Assembly (NCBI RefSeq): GCF_023736115.1
Contig: NZ_JAKQZC010000005.1
Location: 496,001-560,000 of the forward strand
DNA: 64,000 nt
Reading direction: 5' to 3'
From: Salinicola avicenniae
GTDB lineage: Bacteria; Pseudomonadota; Gammaproteobacteria; Pseudomonadales; Halomonadaceae
Both the position numbers and the translations under genes were made by a program. A model generated the notes under the pieces. It searched no databases and had not been told where the DNA came from. It was given only the letters and a program-made list of their open reading frames with translations. Shown in pieces: positions 18,251-30,550 of the stretch. How positions within the stretch are numbered: the stretch's first letter is position 1; every line of letters begins with the position of its first letter.

Positions 18251-19327
18251 TTGACCCAAGACCAACAGCCTGCCAATCGCGTCATTTCGATGACGCTCGA
18301 ACCAAACGATCCCATGCGCCTGGCCAACCTGTGCGGCCAGCGCGACGAACACCTGAGGCTGATCGAGGATCGTCTGGGCGTGACGCTGCGCAATCGCGGC
18401 AACACTTTCCAGCTCGCCGGCGCCGACTCCGGTGTCAAGGCAGCGGCCAACGTGCTCGAGCATCTCTACCGCGAGACCGAGGCCGAGCAGCTCGACCCGG
18501 ACACCGTGCACCTGTTCCTGCAGGAGTCGGGCGTGGAAGCGCTGGAAGAGGAGACCGGAGAGCTCGAGGGCGGCATCGTGATCCGCACGCCGCGCGCCCT
18601 GATCAAGCCGCGCGGCATCAATCAGCAGGGCTACGTCGCCAGCATCCGCCGGCACGACATCAACTTCGGCATCGGCCCGGCGGGCACCGGCAAGACCTAT
18701 CTTGCCGTCGCCGCGGCGGTGGAGGCGCTCAATCGTCAGGAAGTCCGACGTATCCTGCTGGTCAGACCGGCGGTGGAAGCCGGCGAGAAGCTTGGCTTTC
18801 TACCCGGCGACCTGGCCCAGAAGATCGACCCCTACCTGCGCCCGCTCTACGACGCCCTTTACGAAATGCTCGGCTTCGAGCAGGTCAACAAGCTGATCGA
18901 GCGCCAGATCATCGAGATCGCCCCGCTCGCCTACATGCGCGGCCGAACGCTCAACAATGCCTTCATTATTCTCGACGAGAGTCAGAACACCACGCGTGAG
19001 CAGATGAAGATGTTCCTGACGCGTATCGGCTTCGGCTCGACCGCCGTGATCACCGGCGATGCGACTCAGGTCGACCTGCCGCGCGGCTCAAGCTCCGGGC
19101 TGATCCATGTGCTCGAGGTCCTGCGCGACACCGCCGGCATCGGCATTACCCAGTTTGCCCCGAAGGACGTGGTGCGCCATCCGCTGGTGCAACGCATCAT
19201 CGAAGCCTACGACCATCACGAGGCCAGCGAGGAAGCGGCCATGCGCCAGCGACGCGAGGAGCGCCAACAGGCGCGTCGCGATGCCGAAGCCAGCCGCAGC
19301 GGCGACGCCGGCGGCAGCGACGCATGA
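18251..19327 (+). CDS. ybeZ: PhoH-like ATPase (YbeZ)
   Basis: A 358-residue PhoH-family P-loop protein. An N-terminal KH-like part (about residues 14-80) leads into Walker [12 protein letters not shown] near residue 142 and Walker [26 protein letters not shown] follows. YbeZ works with the endonuclease YbeY in rRNA maturation and ribosome quality control in E. coli. The start is uncertain. The TTG at 18251 gives an N terminus of normal length but only a weak ribosome site, and the ATG at 18290 ([11 protein letters not shown]) is an alternative. The stop overlaps ybeY by four bases. Confidence 0.93.
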   Translation: MTQDQQPANRVISMTLEPNDPMRLANLCGQRDEHLRLIEDRLGVTLRNRGNTFQLAGADSGVKAAANVLEHLYRETEAEQLDPDTVHLFLQESGVEALEEETGELEGGIVIRTPRALIKPRGINQQGYVASIRRHDINFGIGPAGTGKTYLAVAAAVEALNRQEVRRILLVRPAVEAGEKLGFLPGDLAQKIDPYLRPLYDALYEMLGFEQVNKLIERQIIEIAPLAYMRGRTLNNAFIILDESQNTTREQMKMFLTRIGFGSTAVITGDATQVDLPRGSSSGLIHVLEVLRDTAGIGITQFAPKDVVRHPLVQRIIEAYDHHEASEEAAMRQRREERQQARRDAEASRSGDAGGSDA

Positions 19328-19803
19328 GCATCGAGATCGACCGCCAGATCGCCGTACCGGCAGAGGCCGAAGCCGAGCTGCCCACGCAGGCGGCGCTGGA
19401 AAGCTGGGTCGCCGCCGTGCTCGTCGCCGAGGGCGACGACCGGCACGAGCTGACGATCCGTTTCGTCGAGCCCGAAGAGAGCCAGCAGCTCAACCGCGAC
19501 TACCGGGGCAAGGACAAGCCGACCAACGTGCTCTCCTTTCCTTTCGAAGCGCCCCCGGGTCTGGCGCTGCCACTACTCGGCGATCTGGTGATCTGCCATG
19601 CCGTGGTCGCTCGCGAGGCGGCGGAACAGGGCAAGACCTTACACGCCCACTACGCCCATCTGGTAATCCATGGCTGCTTGCATTTGCTCGGCCATGACCA
19701 TATAGATGATGAGGAAGCCGAGCAGATGGAAGCCTTGGAGCGGACACTGCTGGCGCCATTCGGTATCGCCGACCCCTACCGGGGCGATGAGCCCGGCGCC
19801 TAG
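19324..19803 (+). CDS. ybeY: rRNA maturation endoribonuclease YbeY
   Basis: A 159-residue metalloendonuclease. The zinc-binding motif [11 protein letters not shown] (three His) sits near the C terminus and is followed by [10 protein letters not shown], as in all YbeY proteins. [17 protein letters not shown] is the conserved central motif. It acts in 16S rRNA 3'-end processing and 70S quality control. The ATG overlaps the phoH stop (ATGA), so coupling to its partner YbeZ is likely. Confidence 0.96.
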   Translation: MSIEIDRQIAVPAEAEAELPTQAALESWVAAVLVAEGDDRHELTIRFVEPEESQQLNRDYRGKDKPTNVLSFPFEAPPGLALPLLGDLVICHAVVAREAAEQGKTLHAHYAHLVIHGCLHLLGHDHIDDEEAEQMEALERTLLAPFGIADPYRGDEPGA

Positions 19804-20091
19804 GCCACGATCGGATGACAACCCGACCTCCGCCCAGACGGCAAGGGTGTTGTGCTCCCGATCCCGCCCCGGCATTCACCATGTCTAACTACATTCGAGC
19901 CTTATGCCGACGCCGACGAGAGTTTCCCGCCGTCTTTGGGGACGTTCGAGCGAGACCCGCACCATGACGGCCGATCATCCCGACGAGCCTCCGCCTAGCC
20001 GATCCCGGATGGCGGAACCCTTTCTGTGGCCCGCGCCTGTCGCGTGCCCCCCTTCCTTCCGTGCGTCATCCGAGGACAAGAGACCCCTGTC

Positions 20092-20985
20092 ATGAGTGAA
20101 GACCGATCGAGTAGCCAGAGCAGTCGATCCTGGCTGGAAAAACTGATCAGTACCTTCTCGAGCGATTTCGACGAACCCAGTTCCCGCGAGGAGCTGCTCA
20201 CCTTTCTGCGCGAGGCGGGCCCGCGCCTTAATCTGGATCAGGATGCGCTGACCATCATCGAAGGCGCCTTCCAGATCAGCGACCAGCAGGTCAGGGAGGT
20301 GATGATTCCGCGCTCCCAGGTGACCGCCATCAGCGTCGAGCAGCGCCCGGAGGATTGCCTGCCGATCATTCTGGAAACCGCACACTCCCGCTATCCGGTC
20401 ATCGATGACAACCTTGACGACGTTCTCGGCATTCTGCTGGTCAAGGATCTGCTGCCGCTGCTCAAGCGCAACCGCGAGGAACGCGACGCCTTTTCGCTAC
20501 GCGATGTGCTGCGTCCCGCCATGTTCGTGCCCGAATCCAAGCGTCTCAACACCTTGCTCAAGGAATTCCGCGACACGCATAACCACATGGCCATCGTCGT
20601 CGATGAGTACGGCGGCACCGCCGGTATCGTGACCATCGAGGATATCCTCGAGCAGATCGTCGGCGACATCGAGGACGAGCACGACACCGACGAAGAGGAA
20701 GACATCCGCGATCTCGGGGACAACACCTTCGCGGTCCGCGCCCTGACCCCGATCGAGGACTTCAACGAACAGTTCGACACTGCCTTCTCCGACGATGAGT
20801 TCGATACGGTCGGTGGCCTGATCATGCAGCGCTTCGGCCATCTGCCGCGGCGCAACGAGTACACCGACCTGGGTGACTGGCGCTTCACCGTGCTCAATGC
20901 CGACAACCGGCGGATCCGACTGCTGCAGGCACAGCCCGTGCCCGCCGAGGCCGAACGCACCGACTCGTCGCGTATGGAAGGCTGA
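20092..20985 (+). CDS. corC: CBS-domain HlyC/CorC family protein
   Basis: A 297-residue cytoplasmic protein with two CBS domains (about residues 65-185: REVMIPRSQVTAISVEQ, HSRYPVIDDNLDDVLGILLVKDLL, MAIVVDEYGGTAGIVTIEDILE) and a C-terminal CorC_HlyC domain (DEFDTVGGLIMQRFGHLPRR). It lacks the DUF21 membrane domain of longer relatives, like E. coli CorC/YbeX. The name comes from a link to Mg/Co efflux, but the YbeX role is closer to ribosome and magnesium homeostasis. I chose the ATG at 20092 because it gives the family N terminus. The 288 bp upstream, after ybeY, hold no gene I can support. Confidence 0.93.
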   Translation: MSEDRSSSQSSRSWLEKLISTFSSDFDEPSSREELLTFLREAGPRLNLDQDALTIIEGAFQISDQQVREVMIPRSQVTAISVEQRPEDCLPIILETAHSRYPVIDDNLDDVLGILLVKDLLPLLKRNREERDAFSLRDVLRPAMFVPESKRLNTLLKEFRDTHNHMAIVVDEYGGTAGIVTIEDILEQIVGDIEDEHDTDEEEDIRDLGDNTFAVRALTPIEDFNEQFDTAFSDDEFDTVGGLIMQRFGHLPRRNEYTDLGDWRFTVLNADNRRIRLLQAQPVPAEAERTDSSRMEG

Positions 20986-21027
20986 ACCGCACGTGGCAGG
21001 CGCATTGCGCCGACAACTTTGATATAA

Positions 21028-21052
21028 GGGGCACTTTTGCAAGGAGTGCCCC
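21028..21052 (+). promoter_or_regulatory. Hairpin enclosing the lnt ribosome binding site
   Basis: GGGGCACT (21028-21035) pairs perfectly with AGTGCCCC (21045-21052). The AAGGAG ribosome site (21041-21046) sits in the loop and at the base of the 3' arm, and the stem ends one base before the lnt ATG. Folding would partly hide the ribosome site. Confidence 0.6.
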
Positions 21053-21053
21053 C

Positions 21054-22532
21054 ATGCCGTCCGCCAAGCCGTTGATTTCCGCCAGTCGTCCCTGGCCCGG
21101 CTATCTTGCCGCACTGGTCGCCGGCGGGTTCTCCACGCTGAGTTTCGCCCCTTTCCATCTGTGGTGGCTGGGCCCCCTCGCCGTGGCGCTAATGTTCGTC
21201 GGTCAACACCGGCTGACGGTGGCGCAGGCGACACTACGCGGCTGGTTATTCGGCGTCGGCCTTTTCGCCAGCGGCACTTCCTGGGTCTACGTGTCGATCC
21301 ACGACTACGGCTACACCGGCGTTCCCCTGGCAGTGTTCCTGACCGTGCTGTTCGTGGCGACGCTGGCCCTCTTCCACGCATTCATCTTCGGTCTCTACCG
21401 TCGTTTCACGACGCCAAGGCTGGCCTTTCTCAGCTTCGCCGGCGCCTGGGTACTGGGCGAAGCCTTCCGTAGCTGGGCCTTCACCGGCTTCCCCTGGCTG
21501 CTGCTGGGTAGCGCCCATGTGGACTCGCCCCTGGCCGCCTGGGCGCCGATCGGCGGAGTCTATCTGCTGTCATTGATCACCGCGCTCTCCGGCACCCTGC
21601 TGGTCGAGTTCTGCCGTCGCCGCTGGTGGGCCGCAGCGCCGATCGCCGCCCTCTGGCTTGTGCCGCTGGCGCTGCCGACGCAGTGGACAAGTCAGGCCGC
21701 GGACCCCGTGCGCATGGCGCTGCTGCAGGGCAATCTGCCACAGCTGGCCAAGTGGAGCGCCGGCGGTCAGCGCGAGGCGGTCAACACCTACACGCGCATG
21801 ACTCGGGAGCTGCCGGACGACGTCGACATGGTAGTCTGGCCGGAGACCGCCCTGCCCATGTTCGAAAGCCAGGCACGCCCCTATCTCGAGCGTCTTCAGG
21901 CTACGCTGCCCAACGAAAGCGCGCTGCTGACGGGTATCGTCCAGCGCGACGAGGCCGACCGCTACTACAACGCCATCATCGGCGTCGGCGCCACGCGCGG
22001 CGAGTACCGCAAGAATCACCTGGTGCCGTTCGGCGAATTCCTGCCGCTGGACTTCCTGCTACGCGGTATCATCAATTTCTTTAACCTGCCGATGTCGGAC
22101 TTCGCCGCCGGTGCCGATTCCCAGCCGCCGATGTTGAGTCACGGCATCGCCATCGGCAGCGCGATCTGCTACGAAATCGTCTATCCCGACCTCGTCGCCG
22201 AGCGTGCTCGCGATGCCAACGTGCTGCTGACGGTTTCCAACGACACCTGGTTCGGACGCTCCATCGGCCCGCTGCAGCACCTGCAGATGGCCAGACTGCG
22301 CGCGCTGGAGAATGGCCGCTACGTAGTGCGTGCGACCAGCAATGGGGTGACCGCGATCATCGACGACCAAGGTCGTTTGCACGAACGCGCGCCCCAGTTC
22401 GCCACCGCCGGCGTGGTTGGCGATGTCATACCGATGACCGGTCTCACCCCGTTCACCCGCACCGGCAGCTGGCCAGCCTGGGCGCTCGCGTTGCTGCTGT
22501 TGCTGCCAGGCCTGACGCGGCGCAAGGTCTAG
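21054..22532 (+). CDS. lnt: Apolipoprotein N-acyltransferase
   Basis: A 492-residue inner-membrane enzyme that N-acylates the terminal Cys of diacylated lipoproteins, the last step of lipoprotein maturation. About six hydrophobic helices (GYLAALVAGGFSTLSFAPFH first) precede the nitrilase-like domain. The catalytic triad is visible as Glu264 in WPETALP, Lys320 in YRKNHLVPFGEFLP and Cys372 in SAICYEIVYPD, matching Glu267/Lys335/Cys387 of E. coli. One helix follows the catalytic domain near the C terminus. It ends the miaB-to-lnt block and starts 68 bp after corC behind an RNA hairpin. Confidence 0.97.
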   Translation: MPSAKPLISASRPWPGYLAALVAGGFSTLSFAPFHLWWLGPLAVALMFVGQHRLTVAQATLRGWLFGVGLFASGTSWVYVSIHDYGYTGVPLAVFLTVLFVATLALFHAFIFGLYRRFTTPRLAFLSFAGAWVLGEAFRSWAFTGFPWLLLGSAHVDSPLAAWAPIGGVYLLSLITALSGTLLVEFCRRRWWAAAPIAALWLVPLALPTQWTSQAADPVRMALLQGNLPQLAKWSAGGQREAVNTYTRMTRELPDDVDMVVWPETALPMFESQARPYLERLQATLPNESALLTGIVQRDEADRYYNAIIGVGATRGEYRKNHLVPFGEFLPLDFLLRGIINFFNLPMSDFAAGADSQPPMLSHGIAIGSAICYEIVYPDLVAERARDANVLLTVSNDTWFGRSIGPLQHLQMARLRALENGRYVVRATSNGVTAIIDDQGRLHERAPQFATAGVVGDVIPMTGLTPFTRTGSWPAWALALLLLLPGLTRRKV

Positions 22533-22567
22533 TCGGCTCACCCTAAGTCTAGTCGGCTCGCCCCAAG
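22528..22567. repeat. Tandem 20-bp duplication over the lnt stop codon
   Basis: GTCTAGTCGGCTCACCCTAA (22528-22547) is followed directly by GTCTAGTCGGCTCGCCCCAA, 18 of 20 identical. The first copy contains the last Val codon and TAG stop of lnt. It looks like a slippage or duplication event kept in the 3' end. Confidence 0.75.
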
Positions 22568-22600
22568 GCAAACGCGCTCCACAGCCGCCGATGCCCCCAA

Positions 22601-22626
22601 GCACCCGGCAGAACCCTGCCGGGTGC
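22601..22626 (+). terminator. Hairpin terminator after lnt
   Basis: GCACCCGGCAG (22601-22611) pairs exactly with CTGCCGGGTGC (22616-22626) around an AACC loop, 68 bp after the lnt stop. It is followed by GAATTTCC, a weak T-tract. It separates the lnt block from the next gene. Confidence 0.7.
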
Positions 22627-22746
22627 CGAATTTCCGAGGATGCGACCCAGCTTTGCGAATTGCGCGCCTTACCACATGAAGAGGCTTGCCAGCAGACCTT
22701 CGATGACGTTGCATGGGACTTCCCACTGCCGAACATCGAGGGCTTC

Positions 22747-24165
22747 ATGACATACGCGCCGATCTCTTCCGACGCTGCGACGACGAGCGGCGACGCGCTG
22801 GTCTCCGCCGACGACGTACGCAGCGCGTTCGCTCAGGCGATGTCGGAGATGTACCGCCAGGAGGTCCCCCAGTACGGCGATCTGATCGCGCTGGTGGCTG
22901 ACATCAATCGGCGCACGCTGGAACAGGATCCGGCGCTTGCCGAGCGACTCGAAGCCCAGCACGAGACCGCCAGACTCGACGTCGAGCGACACGGCGCCAT
23001 CCGTGTCGGCACCGCTGAGGAGCTGGCCACCCTACGTCGCGTATTCGCGCTGATGGGCATGCACCCGGTGAGCTACTATGACCTGTCCACGGCGGGGGTG
23101 CCGGTCCATTCCACCGCTTTTCGCCCGGTGGACGAGGATGCCCTGTCACGAAACCCATTTCGGGTCTTCACCTCCCTACTGCGCCTGGAGTTGATCGAGG
23201 ACGACGCCCTTCGCCGGCAGGCCGCATCGATCCTCGCCGAACGCGATATCTTCACGCCGGGCGCACGCGAACTGATTGCGCTGGGCGAGCGCCAGGGCGG
23301 GTTCGATCCCAGCCAGGCACAGCGCTTCGTCGCCGAGATTCTGGAAACGTTCCGCTGGCACCATGAGGCAACCGTTGACCGGACCACCTATCAGTCGCTG
23401 CACGACGCTCACCGTCTGATCGCCGACGTGGTCTGCTTTCGCGGGCCACACATTAACCATCTGACACCGCGCACGCTGGATATCGACGCCGCCCAGGCCG
23501 CCATGCCCGAACGCGACATCACGCCCAAGGCGGTGATCGAAGGCCCCCCGAAGCGGCGCTGGCCGATCCTGCTGCGCCAGACCAGCTTCAAGGCCCTGGA
23601 GGAGCCGGTGCGCTTCGCGGGCCAAGAGGACGGCAGCCACACCGCCCGCTTCGGCGAGATCGAGCAGCGAGGCATGGCGCTGACGCCCAAAGGGCGAGCG
23701 CTCTACGACACGCTGCTGAGCCGCTCGCGAGAACAGCCGAGCGCCGGCGACAACGCCACGCATCAGCGCCAGTTGGAGGACGTGTTCGCCGAATTCCCCG
23801 ACGACCTCGAAACGCTGCGACGCGAAGCCCTCGCCTACTTCCGCTACCGTATCAGCGACACCGGACGTGAACGTCTCGCCGCCGGCGCCACGCCGCCGGA
23901 AACCCTCGACGCCCTGGTGACCGAGGCCTGGGTCGAAGTGATGCCGATCACCTACGAAGATTTCTTGCCGGTGAGCGCCGCAGGCATCTTCCAGTCGAAT
24001 CTTGGCGATGCCTCCCACGCCGCGTACGCAAACGGGTCGAGCCGCGCCGCCTTCGAGCTGGCGCTGGGACGCCCGGTGTTCGACGAATTCGCCCTCTACG
24101 CACGCCTACAGGACGACAGCCGAGCTCAGATACAGCGCCAGCTCGGATTGTGTGCACTGCGCTGA
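22747..24165 (+). CDS. hglS: 2-oxoadipate dioxygenase/decarboxylase, HglS/YdcJ family (DUF1338)
   Basis: A 472-residue protein of the DUF1338 family. The characterised member HglS of Pseudomonas putida (about 464 residues) converts 2-oxoadipate to D-2-hydroxyglutarate with Fe(II) in D-lysine catabolism. Family landmarks include GMHPVSYYDLSTAGVPVHSTAFRP (with a metal-ligand His), the FRGPHINHLTPRTLDID segment with a second His, and YEDFLPVSAAGIFQSNLG near the C terminus. I chose the ATG at 22747, which has GAGGG at a good distance. The frame is open for 52 more codons upstream, over the lnt terminator hairpin. No other lysine catabolic gene is in the window. Confidence 0.87.
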   Translation: MTYAPISSDAATTSGDALVSADDVRSAFAQAMSEMYRQEVPQYGDLIALVADINRRTLEQDPALAERLEAQHETARLDVERHGAIRVGTAEELATLRRVFALMGMHPVSYYDLSTAGVPVHSTAFRPVDEDALSRNPFRVFTSLLRLELIEDDALRRQAASILAERDIFTPGARELIALGERQGGFDPSQAQRFVAEILETFRWHHEATVDRTTYQSLHDAHRLIADVVCFRGPHINHLTPRTLDIDAAQAAMPERDITPKAVIEGPPKRRWPILLRQTSFKALEEPVRFAGQEDGSHTARFGEIEQRGMALTPKGRALYDTLLSRSREQPSAGDNATHQRQLEDVFAEFPDDLETLRREALAYFRYRISDTGRERLAAGATPPETLDALVTEAWVEVMPITYEDFLPVSAAGIFQSNLGDASHAAYANGSSRAAFELALGRPVFDEFALYARLQDDSRAQIQRQLGLCALR

Positions 24166-24305
24166 TCAGGGCCCCTGCCGCCGGCAAGAAAGGCCTGACA
24201 AGCGTCGCGTCAGGAACACTTATCGTCGTCCCGGCGGCGACCCGATGATGGCGATCTCCCTAGTCTGGGGAGGGTATTTTCCCGCAGACTCATGGAGACA
24301 ACGCG

Positions 24306-25679
24306 ATGCCATCGGCCCACAACAACAACCGTGCCGAGTCGACGTCCGAAGTGGTCGAGCTATCGACGCTGCGCAAGGTGATCGCCGCCTCGGCCATCGG
24401 CAACTTCGTCGAGTGGTTCGACTTTGCCGTCTACGGCTTTCTCGCCGTGATCATCTCTCACCACTTCTTCCCGCCAGGCGATGACTCACTGGCCCTGCTG
24501 CAAACCTTTGCGGTGTTCGCAGTGTCCTTCGCGCTACGCCCACTCGGTGGCATCTTCTTTGGCATGCTTGGCGACAGAATCGGCCGCAAGCGAATTCTCG
24601 CCGTGACGGTGCTGCTGATGGCCGGCGCCACCACCGTGATCGGCCTGCTGCCGACCTATGACAGTGTCGGCCTGCTGGCGCCCCTGGGGCTGGCACTGGC
24701 GCGCTGCGTTCAGGGTTTCTCGGCGGGCGGCGAGTACGCCGGCGCCTGCGCCTTCGTGATGGAACACGCCCCGCGCACCCGCAAGGCGCGCTATGGCAGC
24801 TTCGTGCCCGTCTCGACCTTTCTCGCGTTCGCCACCGCCGCGGCGCTGGCCTACGTGGTCGGCCTGGTTCTGTCAGACGAGGCGCTGAGCGCCTGGGGTT
24901 GGCGCATTCCATTTCTGATCGCGGCGCCGCTGGGGCTGGTCGGGCTTTACATGCGCCTGCGGTTGGACGAGTCGCCGGCATTCCAGGCGCTCAAGGCGCA
25001 GCATGCCGAGCCGCAGGCACCACTGGGCGAGACATTGCGCGGCCATGGCCCCACCATTGTCTGCCTGAGCGCGTTCATCTCGGTGACAGCCTTGTCTTTC
25101 TACATGTTCACCACCTACTTCACGACCTACATGCAGGTGGTCGGCGGCGCCACGCAGACAACCGCGCTATTGGCCAGCCTGGGGGCGCTGATCTTCGCCG
25201 GCCTGCTGTGCCCGTTCGTCGGCCGCTACGCCGACCGAGTAGGTCGCCGCCGCACCGTTCTCAGCGCCGGTGTCAGCCTGATCGTGGCGGTGTTTCCCGC
25301 TTACCTGCTTGCCGGCAGCGGTGACTGGCTGCCATCGATGCTCGGTGCCGCGCTGATGGCCGTCGGCGCGGTGATCTGCGGCGTGGTCACGGCGGTGCTG
25401 CTCTCGGAGCAGTTTCCGACCCGTGTGCGCTATACCGCCTCGGCGCTCTGCTACAACGTCTCCTACACGATCTTCGGCGGCACCGCACCGCTGGTCGCCA
25501 CCTGGCTGATCGATCAGACCGGCAACAACCTGTCGCCGGCCATCTACCTGATCGCGATCACCCTGCTGGCCATGTGGGGCGGCCTGAAGCTGCCGGAATC
25601 TTCACATCGCGCGCTGGACACCGACGAGTCGGAATGGCGACGTGGCGGCAGCAACGCCACGGCACAGCCGGCACTCTAG
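24306..25679 (+). CDS. MHS-type major facilitator (metabolite:proton symporter)
   Basis: A 457-residue transporter with twelve predicted helices. AIGNFVEWFDFAVYGFLA in helix 1 and GDRIGRKRIL in loop 2-3 are hallmarks of the metabolite:H+ symporter family, to which ProP, KgtP and citrate carriers belong. GFSAGGEYAGACAFVMEHAPRTRKARYG is the helix 4-5 motif. Substrates of the family are organic acids or compatible solutes. Its place after hglS suggests a lysine-derived or dicarboxylic compound, but that is inference. GGAGA precedes the ATG. It converges with the next gene across only 18 bp. Confidence 0.87.
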   Translation: MPSAHNNNRAESTSEVVELSTLRKVIAASAIGNFVEWFDFAVYGFLAVIISHHFFPPGDDSLALLQTFAVFAVSFALRPLGGIFFGMLGDRIGRKRILAVTVLLMAGATTVIGLLPTYDSVGLLAPLGLALARCVQGFSAGGEYAGACAFVMEHAPRTRKARYGSFVPVSTFLAFATAAALAYVVGLVLSDEALSAWGWRIPFLIAAPLGLVGLYMRLRLDESPAFQALKAQHAEPQAPLGETLRGHGPTIVCLSAFISVTALSFYMFTTYFTTYMQVVGGATQTTALLASLGALIFAGLLCPFVGRYADRVGRRRTVLSAGVSLIVAVFPAYLLAGSGDWLPSMLGAALMAVGAVICGVVTAVLLSEQFPTRVRYTASALCYNVSYTIFGGTAPLVATWLIDQTGNNLSPAIYLIAITLLAMWGGLKLPESSHRALDTDESEWRRGGSNATAQPAL

Positions 25680-25697
25680 TCCGGCCGCGCTGGCCAC

Positions 25698-27095
25698 CTA
25701 GGGCTGGCGGGCGTAGACGCGCGTCTGCCAGTCCGCGACTTCATAGTCGGTATCGAAGTGGCAGCCGCCGTCATAGCGGCTGGCCTCGCGCGACTGACAA
25801 TCCCCGGCAATACTGGCGGGTGTCGGTTTTTCCTGCCGCTCCACCCAGCGATCCAGCGCTTCCAGCGCCGCCGCGTACTGCGGTGTCGAGAGTTTGCTGT
25901 GTTCGGCTTCGTCGGTGTAGATCTGCACCAGAGAATCCGCCGTACCGCTGTCCTGACGCGCACGCCGATAAAGCCACTCGTTCTCGACGAAGATGATGGG
26001 ATCGTCGATGGCATGCATGGTCACGGTGGGAATGTCTGCCGCACCGCTCAACTCCGCATCGTCGCCCAGCTGCTCTACCGCTTTGGCATCCTCGTCGAAG
26101 CGTGAGATACCACGATTGAGCGCATCGTCGTTGCTGGAACCACGATAGCGAACCTGGCGATTGGAGAATGGGCTGGCGCCGCCAAGCCGCTCCTCGACCA
26201 TGTCCCGGAACAAGAAAGTGGACCAGCGCATGTGCGCCTTGAGCGTCGCGGCGGGGATTCGTATCACACCGACGATATTGTCGAGTGTCTGCTGCTGCAG
26301 GACGCTGCGCTGCTCGGGCGGGCGGTCGACTCCCGTGCAGGCTTCCACCCGCGCGTTGAGCTGATCCGGCGTCATATCGCTGCCTTCGGGCAACCCTTCC
26401 CATAACGGGTACTGGGGTTCATCGGGATAGGGATGATTGGCGCAGTAGTACTGATAGACGGCCCGCAAATCGGCGCGGAACTGATACGCCTGGGTACCAC
26501 CGCCCAGCACACCGCTGGTCAACAGCGCGCCGTCATAGCGCCGACGACCATCCGGCGCCTCGCCGTAAAGCTCCATCGCTTTGGCCGCCACGTTGCCCCC
26601 CCAGGATTGGCCATGCAGGTAGATCCGATCCGGCCGGCCAAATCGCGCAACGAACAGTTGCCGCAGGTAGTCGGTATCTTCCGCCGCCATGCGCACCCCA
26701 TAGCCACCGCGCCGGTAGCTGGAACCGGCCCAGGCATATCCCTCGCGCACCATCACTTCGTACTGTCGCAGATCGATGTCGAGCGGATCGTCAGGCCTTG
26801 GCGCGTTAGGGCGCGGCCCGCCGTGACTGTGCAGCACCAGCTTGTGGTTCCAGTCAGCGGGAATGGCGATCCAATAGTAGGCCCCGTGGGTATCCTGGCC
26901 GGCAAAACAGCGCGTGGCATCGGGCAGCCAGGAGGGGCAACCCGCCGAGGCCATCGCTTCAGCATCGTCTTCGAGTTGGCGGGATGGATCGTGATCGGAA
27001 TCGTTGTTGGCGTCGGCCGCAGCCGGCAATCCACTGCCGGCCAGACCGGCCGTCAATAGCGCACCGCACAAGCGCGCCCAGGCAGGATATTGCAC
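25698..27095 (-). CDS. Secreted alpha/beta-hydrolase-fold protein, substrate unknown
   Basis: A 465-residue exported protein. After a signal peptide (LCGALLTAGLAGSGLPAAADA) it carries the nucleophile elbow GQSWGGNVAAKAM in an alpha/beta-hydrolase context, preceded by an HSHGGPRPNAP oxyanion-type loop and YAWAGSSYRRGGYG. A late MHAIDDPIIFVENEW segment fits the acid residue and DEAEHSKLSTPQY fits the catalytic His. Similar proteins are annotated as secreted esterases or peptidases; the substrate is unknown. Two GTG codons compete for the start. The one at 27095 is 7 nt from GAGGG, while the one at 27101 is too close to it. It converges with the MHS transporter. Confidence 0.75.
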   Translation of the reverse strand: MQYPAWARLCGALLTAGLAGSGLPAAADANNDSDHDPSRQLEDDAEAMASAGCPSWLPDATRCFAGQDTHGAYYWIAIPADWNHKLVLHSHGGPRPNAPRPDDPLDIDLRQYEVMVREGYAWAGSSYRRGGYGVRMAAEDTDYLRQLFVARFGRPDRIYLHGQSWGGNVAAKAMELYGEAPDGRRRYDGALLTSGVLGGGTQAYQFRADLRAVYQYYCANHPYPDEPQYPLWEGLPEGSDMTPDQLNARVEACTGVDRPPEQRSVLQQQTLDNIVGVIRIPAATLKAHMRWSTFLFRDMVEERLGGASPFSNRQVRYRGSSNDDALNRGISRFDEDAKAVEQLGDDAELSGAADIPTVTMHAIDDPIIFVENEWLYRRARQDSGTADSLVQIYTDEAEHSKLSTPQYAAALEALDRWVERQEKPTPASIAGDCQSREASRYDGGCHFDTDYEVADWQTRVYARQP

Positions 27096-27218
27096 GTTCA
27101 CTCCCTCGTTAGCGTCAGTCGGTCATATCGGTTACGACTAACGTCGACAACGAAGGTTCCCGCGTGGCGTGGCGCGCCGACACGCGAGACCGTTCAGCTC
27201 AACTGCTTAGCTCGGCGT

Positions 27219-27767
27219 TCAGCTCGACGGGGAAGAGGCCTCGCCGTTGCTGCCGGAAGCGCGCTGGAAATAGCGATGCCCGCAGGCATGGCAGGCCTCG
27301 AGGCGGGCGACGTGATCCAGCATCACCCCAGCGCCACAGTGCACGCAACTCATACGGCCAGGCAGCGCCACTTCTCCGGCGGTATAGTCGGCCCGAGCCG
27401 CCTCGAGATCGTCGTCGAAGCGTTCACGATCGATCGCCGTGCGATCGGCGATCGAGAACAGTGCATCCGAGACCCGGCGAGACAACACGCCAAGGTCGAT
27501 GCCCAGCCAAGCGGCGACGCCCTCTCCGCCTTTGGCCAGAAACTGGCGAAAATCGCGCATGTCCCGCTCGACCCAGGCGCGCAACAGCGCGGCCTCGTCC
27601 TTGGTGAACTCCTCGAATTCGGACTCGAAGGCGACCGCTTCGTCGAGTTCGCGCTGAAAACTCTCCCAGGAGAGCTCGCCGCTGCCCTCCTTCAACCGCG
27701 CTAGAACCCGTTCGTAAGCGTCGCCGAGTCGGGACCGTTCGCTATCCGGTGAGTGCTGTTCTGCCAT
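27219..27767 (-). CDS. ybeL: Zinc-ribbon protein, DUF1451/YbeL family
   Basis: A 182-residue cytosolic protein. The N-terminal two thirds are helical and acidic (DAYERVLARLKEG, ELDEAVAFESEFEEFTKDE). The C terminus holds a rubredoxin-like zinc ribbon, CVHCGAGVMLDHVARLEACHACGHRYFQR, whose paired CxxC motifs would bind Zn. In E. coli ybeL is also next to and divergent from leuS, which supports the call. The function is unknown. Confidence 0.88.
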   Translation of the reverse strand: MAEQHSPDSERSRLGDAYERVLARLKEGSGELSWESFQRELDEAVAFESEFEEFTKDEAALLRAWVERDMRDFRQFLAKGGEGVAAWLGIDLGVLSRRVSDALFSIADRTAIDRERFDDDLEAARADYTAGEVALPGRMSCVHCGAGVMLDHVARLEACHACGHRYFQRASGSNGEASSPSS

Positions 27768-27832
27768 GCTTACCCCCCTGTCTTCCTACGGACTCTCTAC
27801 CGACGGCCTGTCATCACGCCGTGGTCTCGCGC

Positions 27833-30550
<2,718 letters not shown>

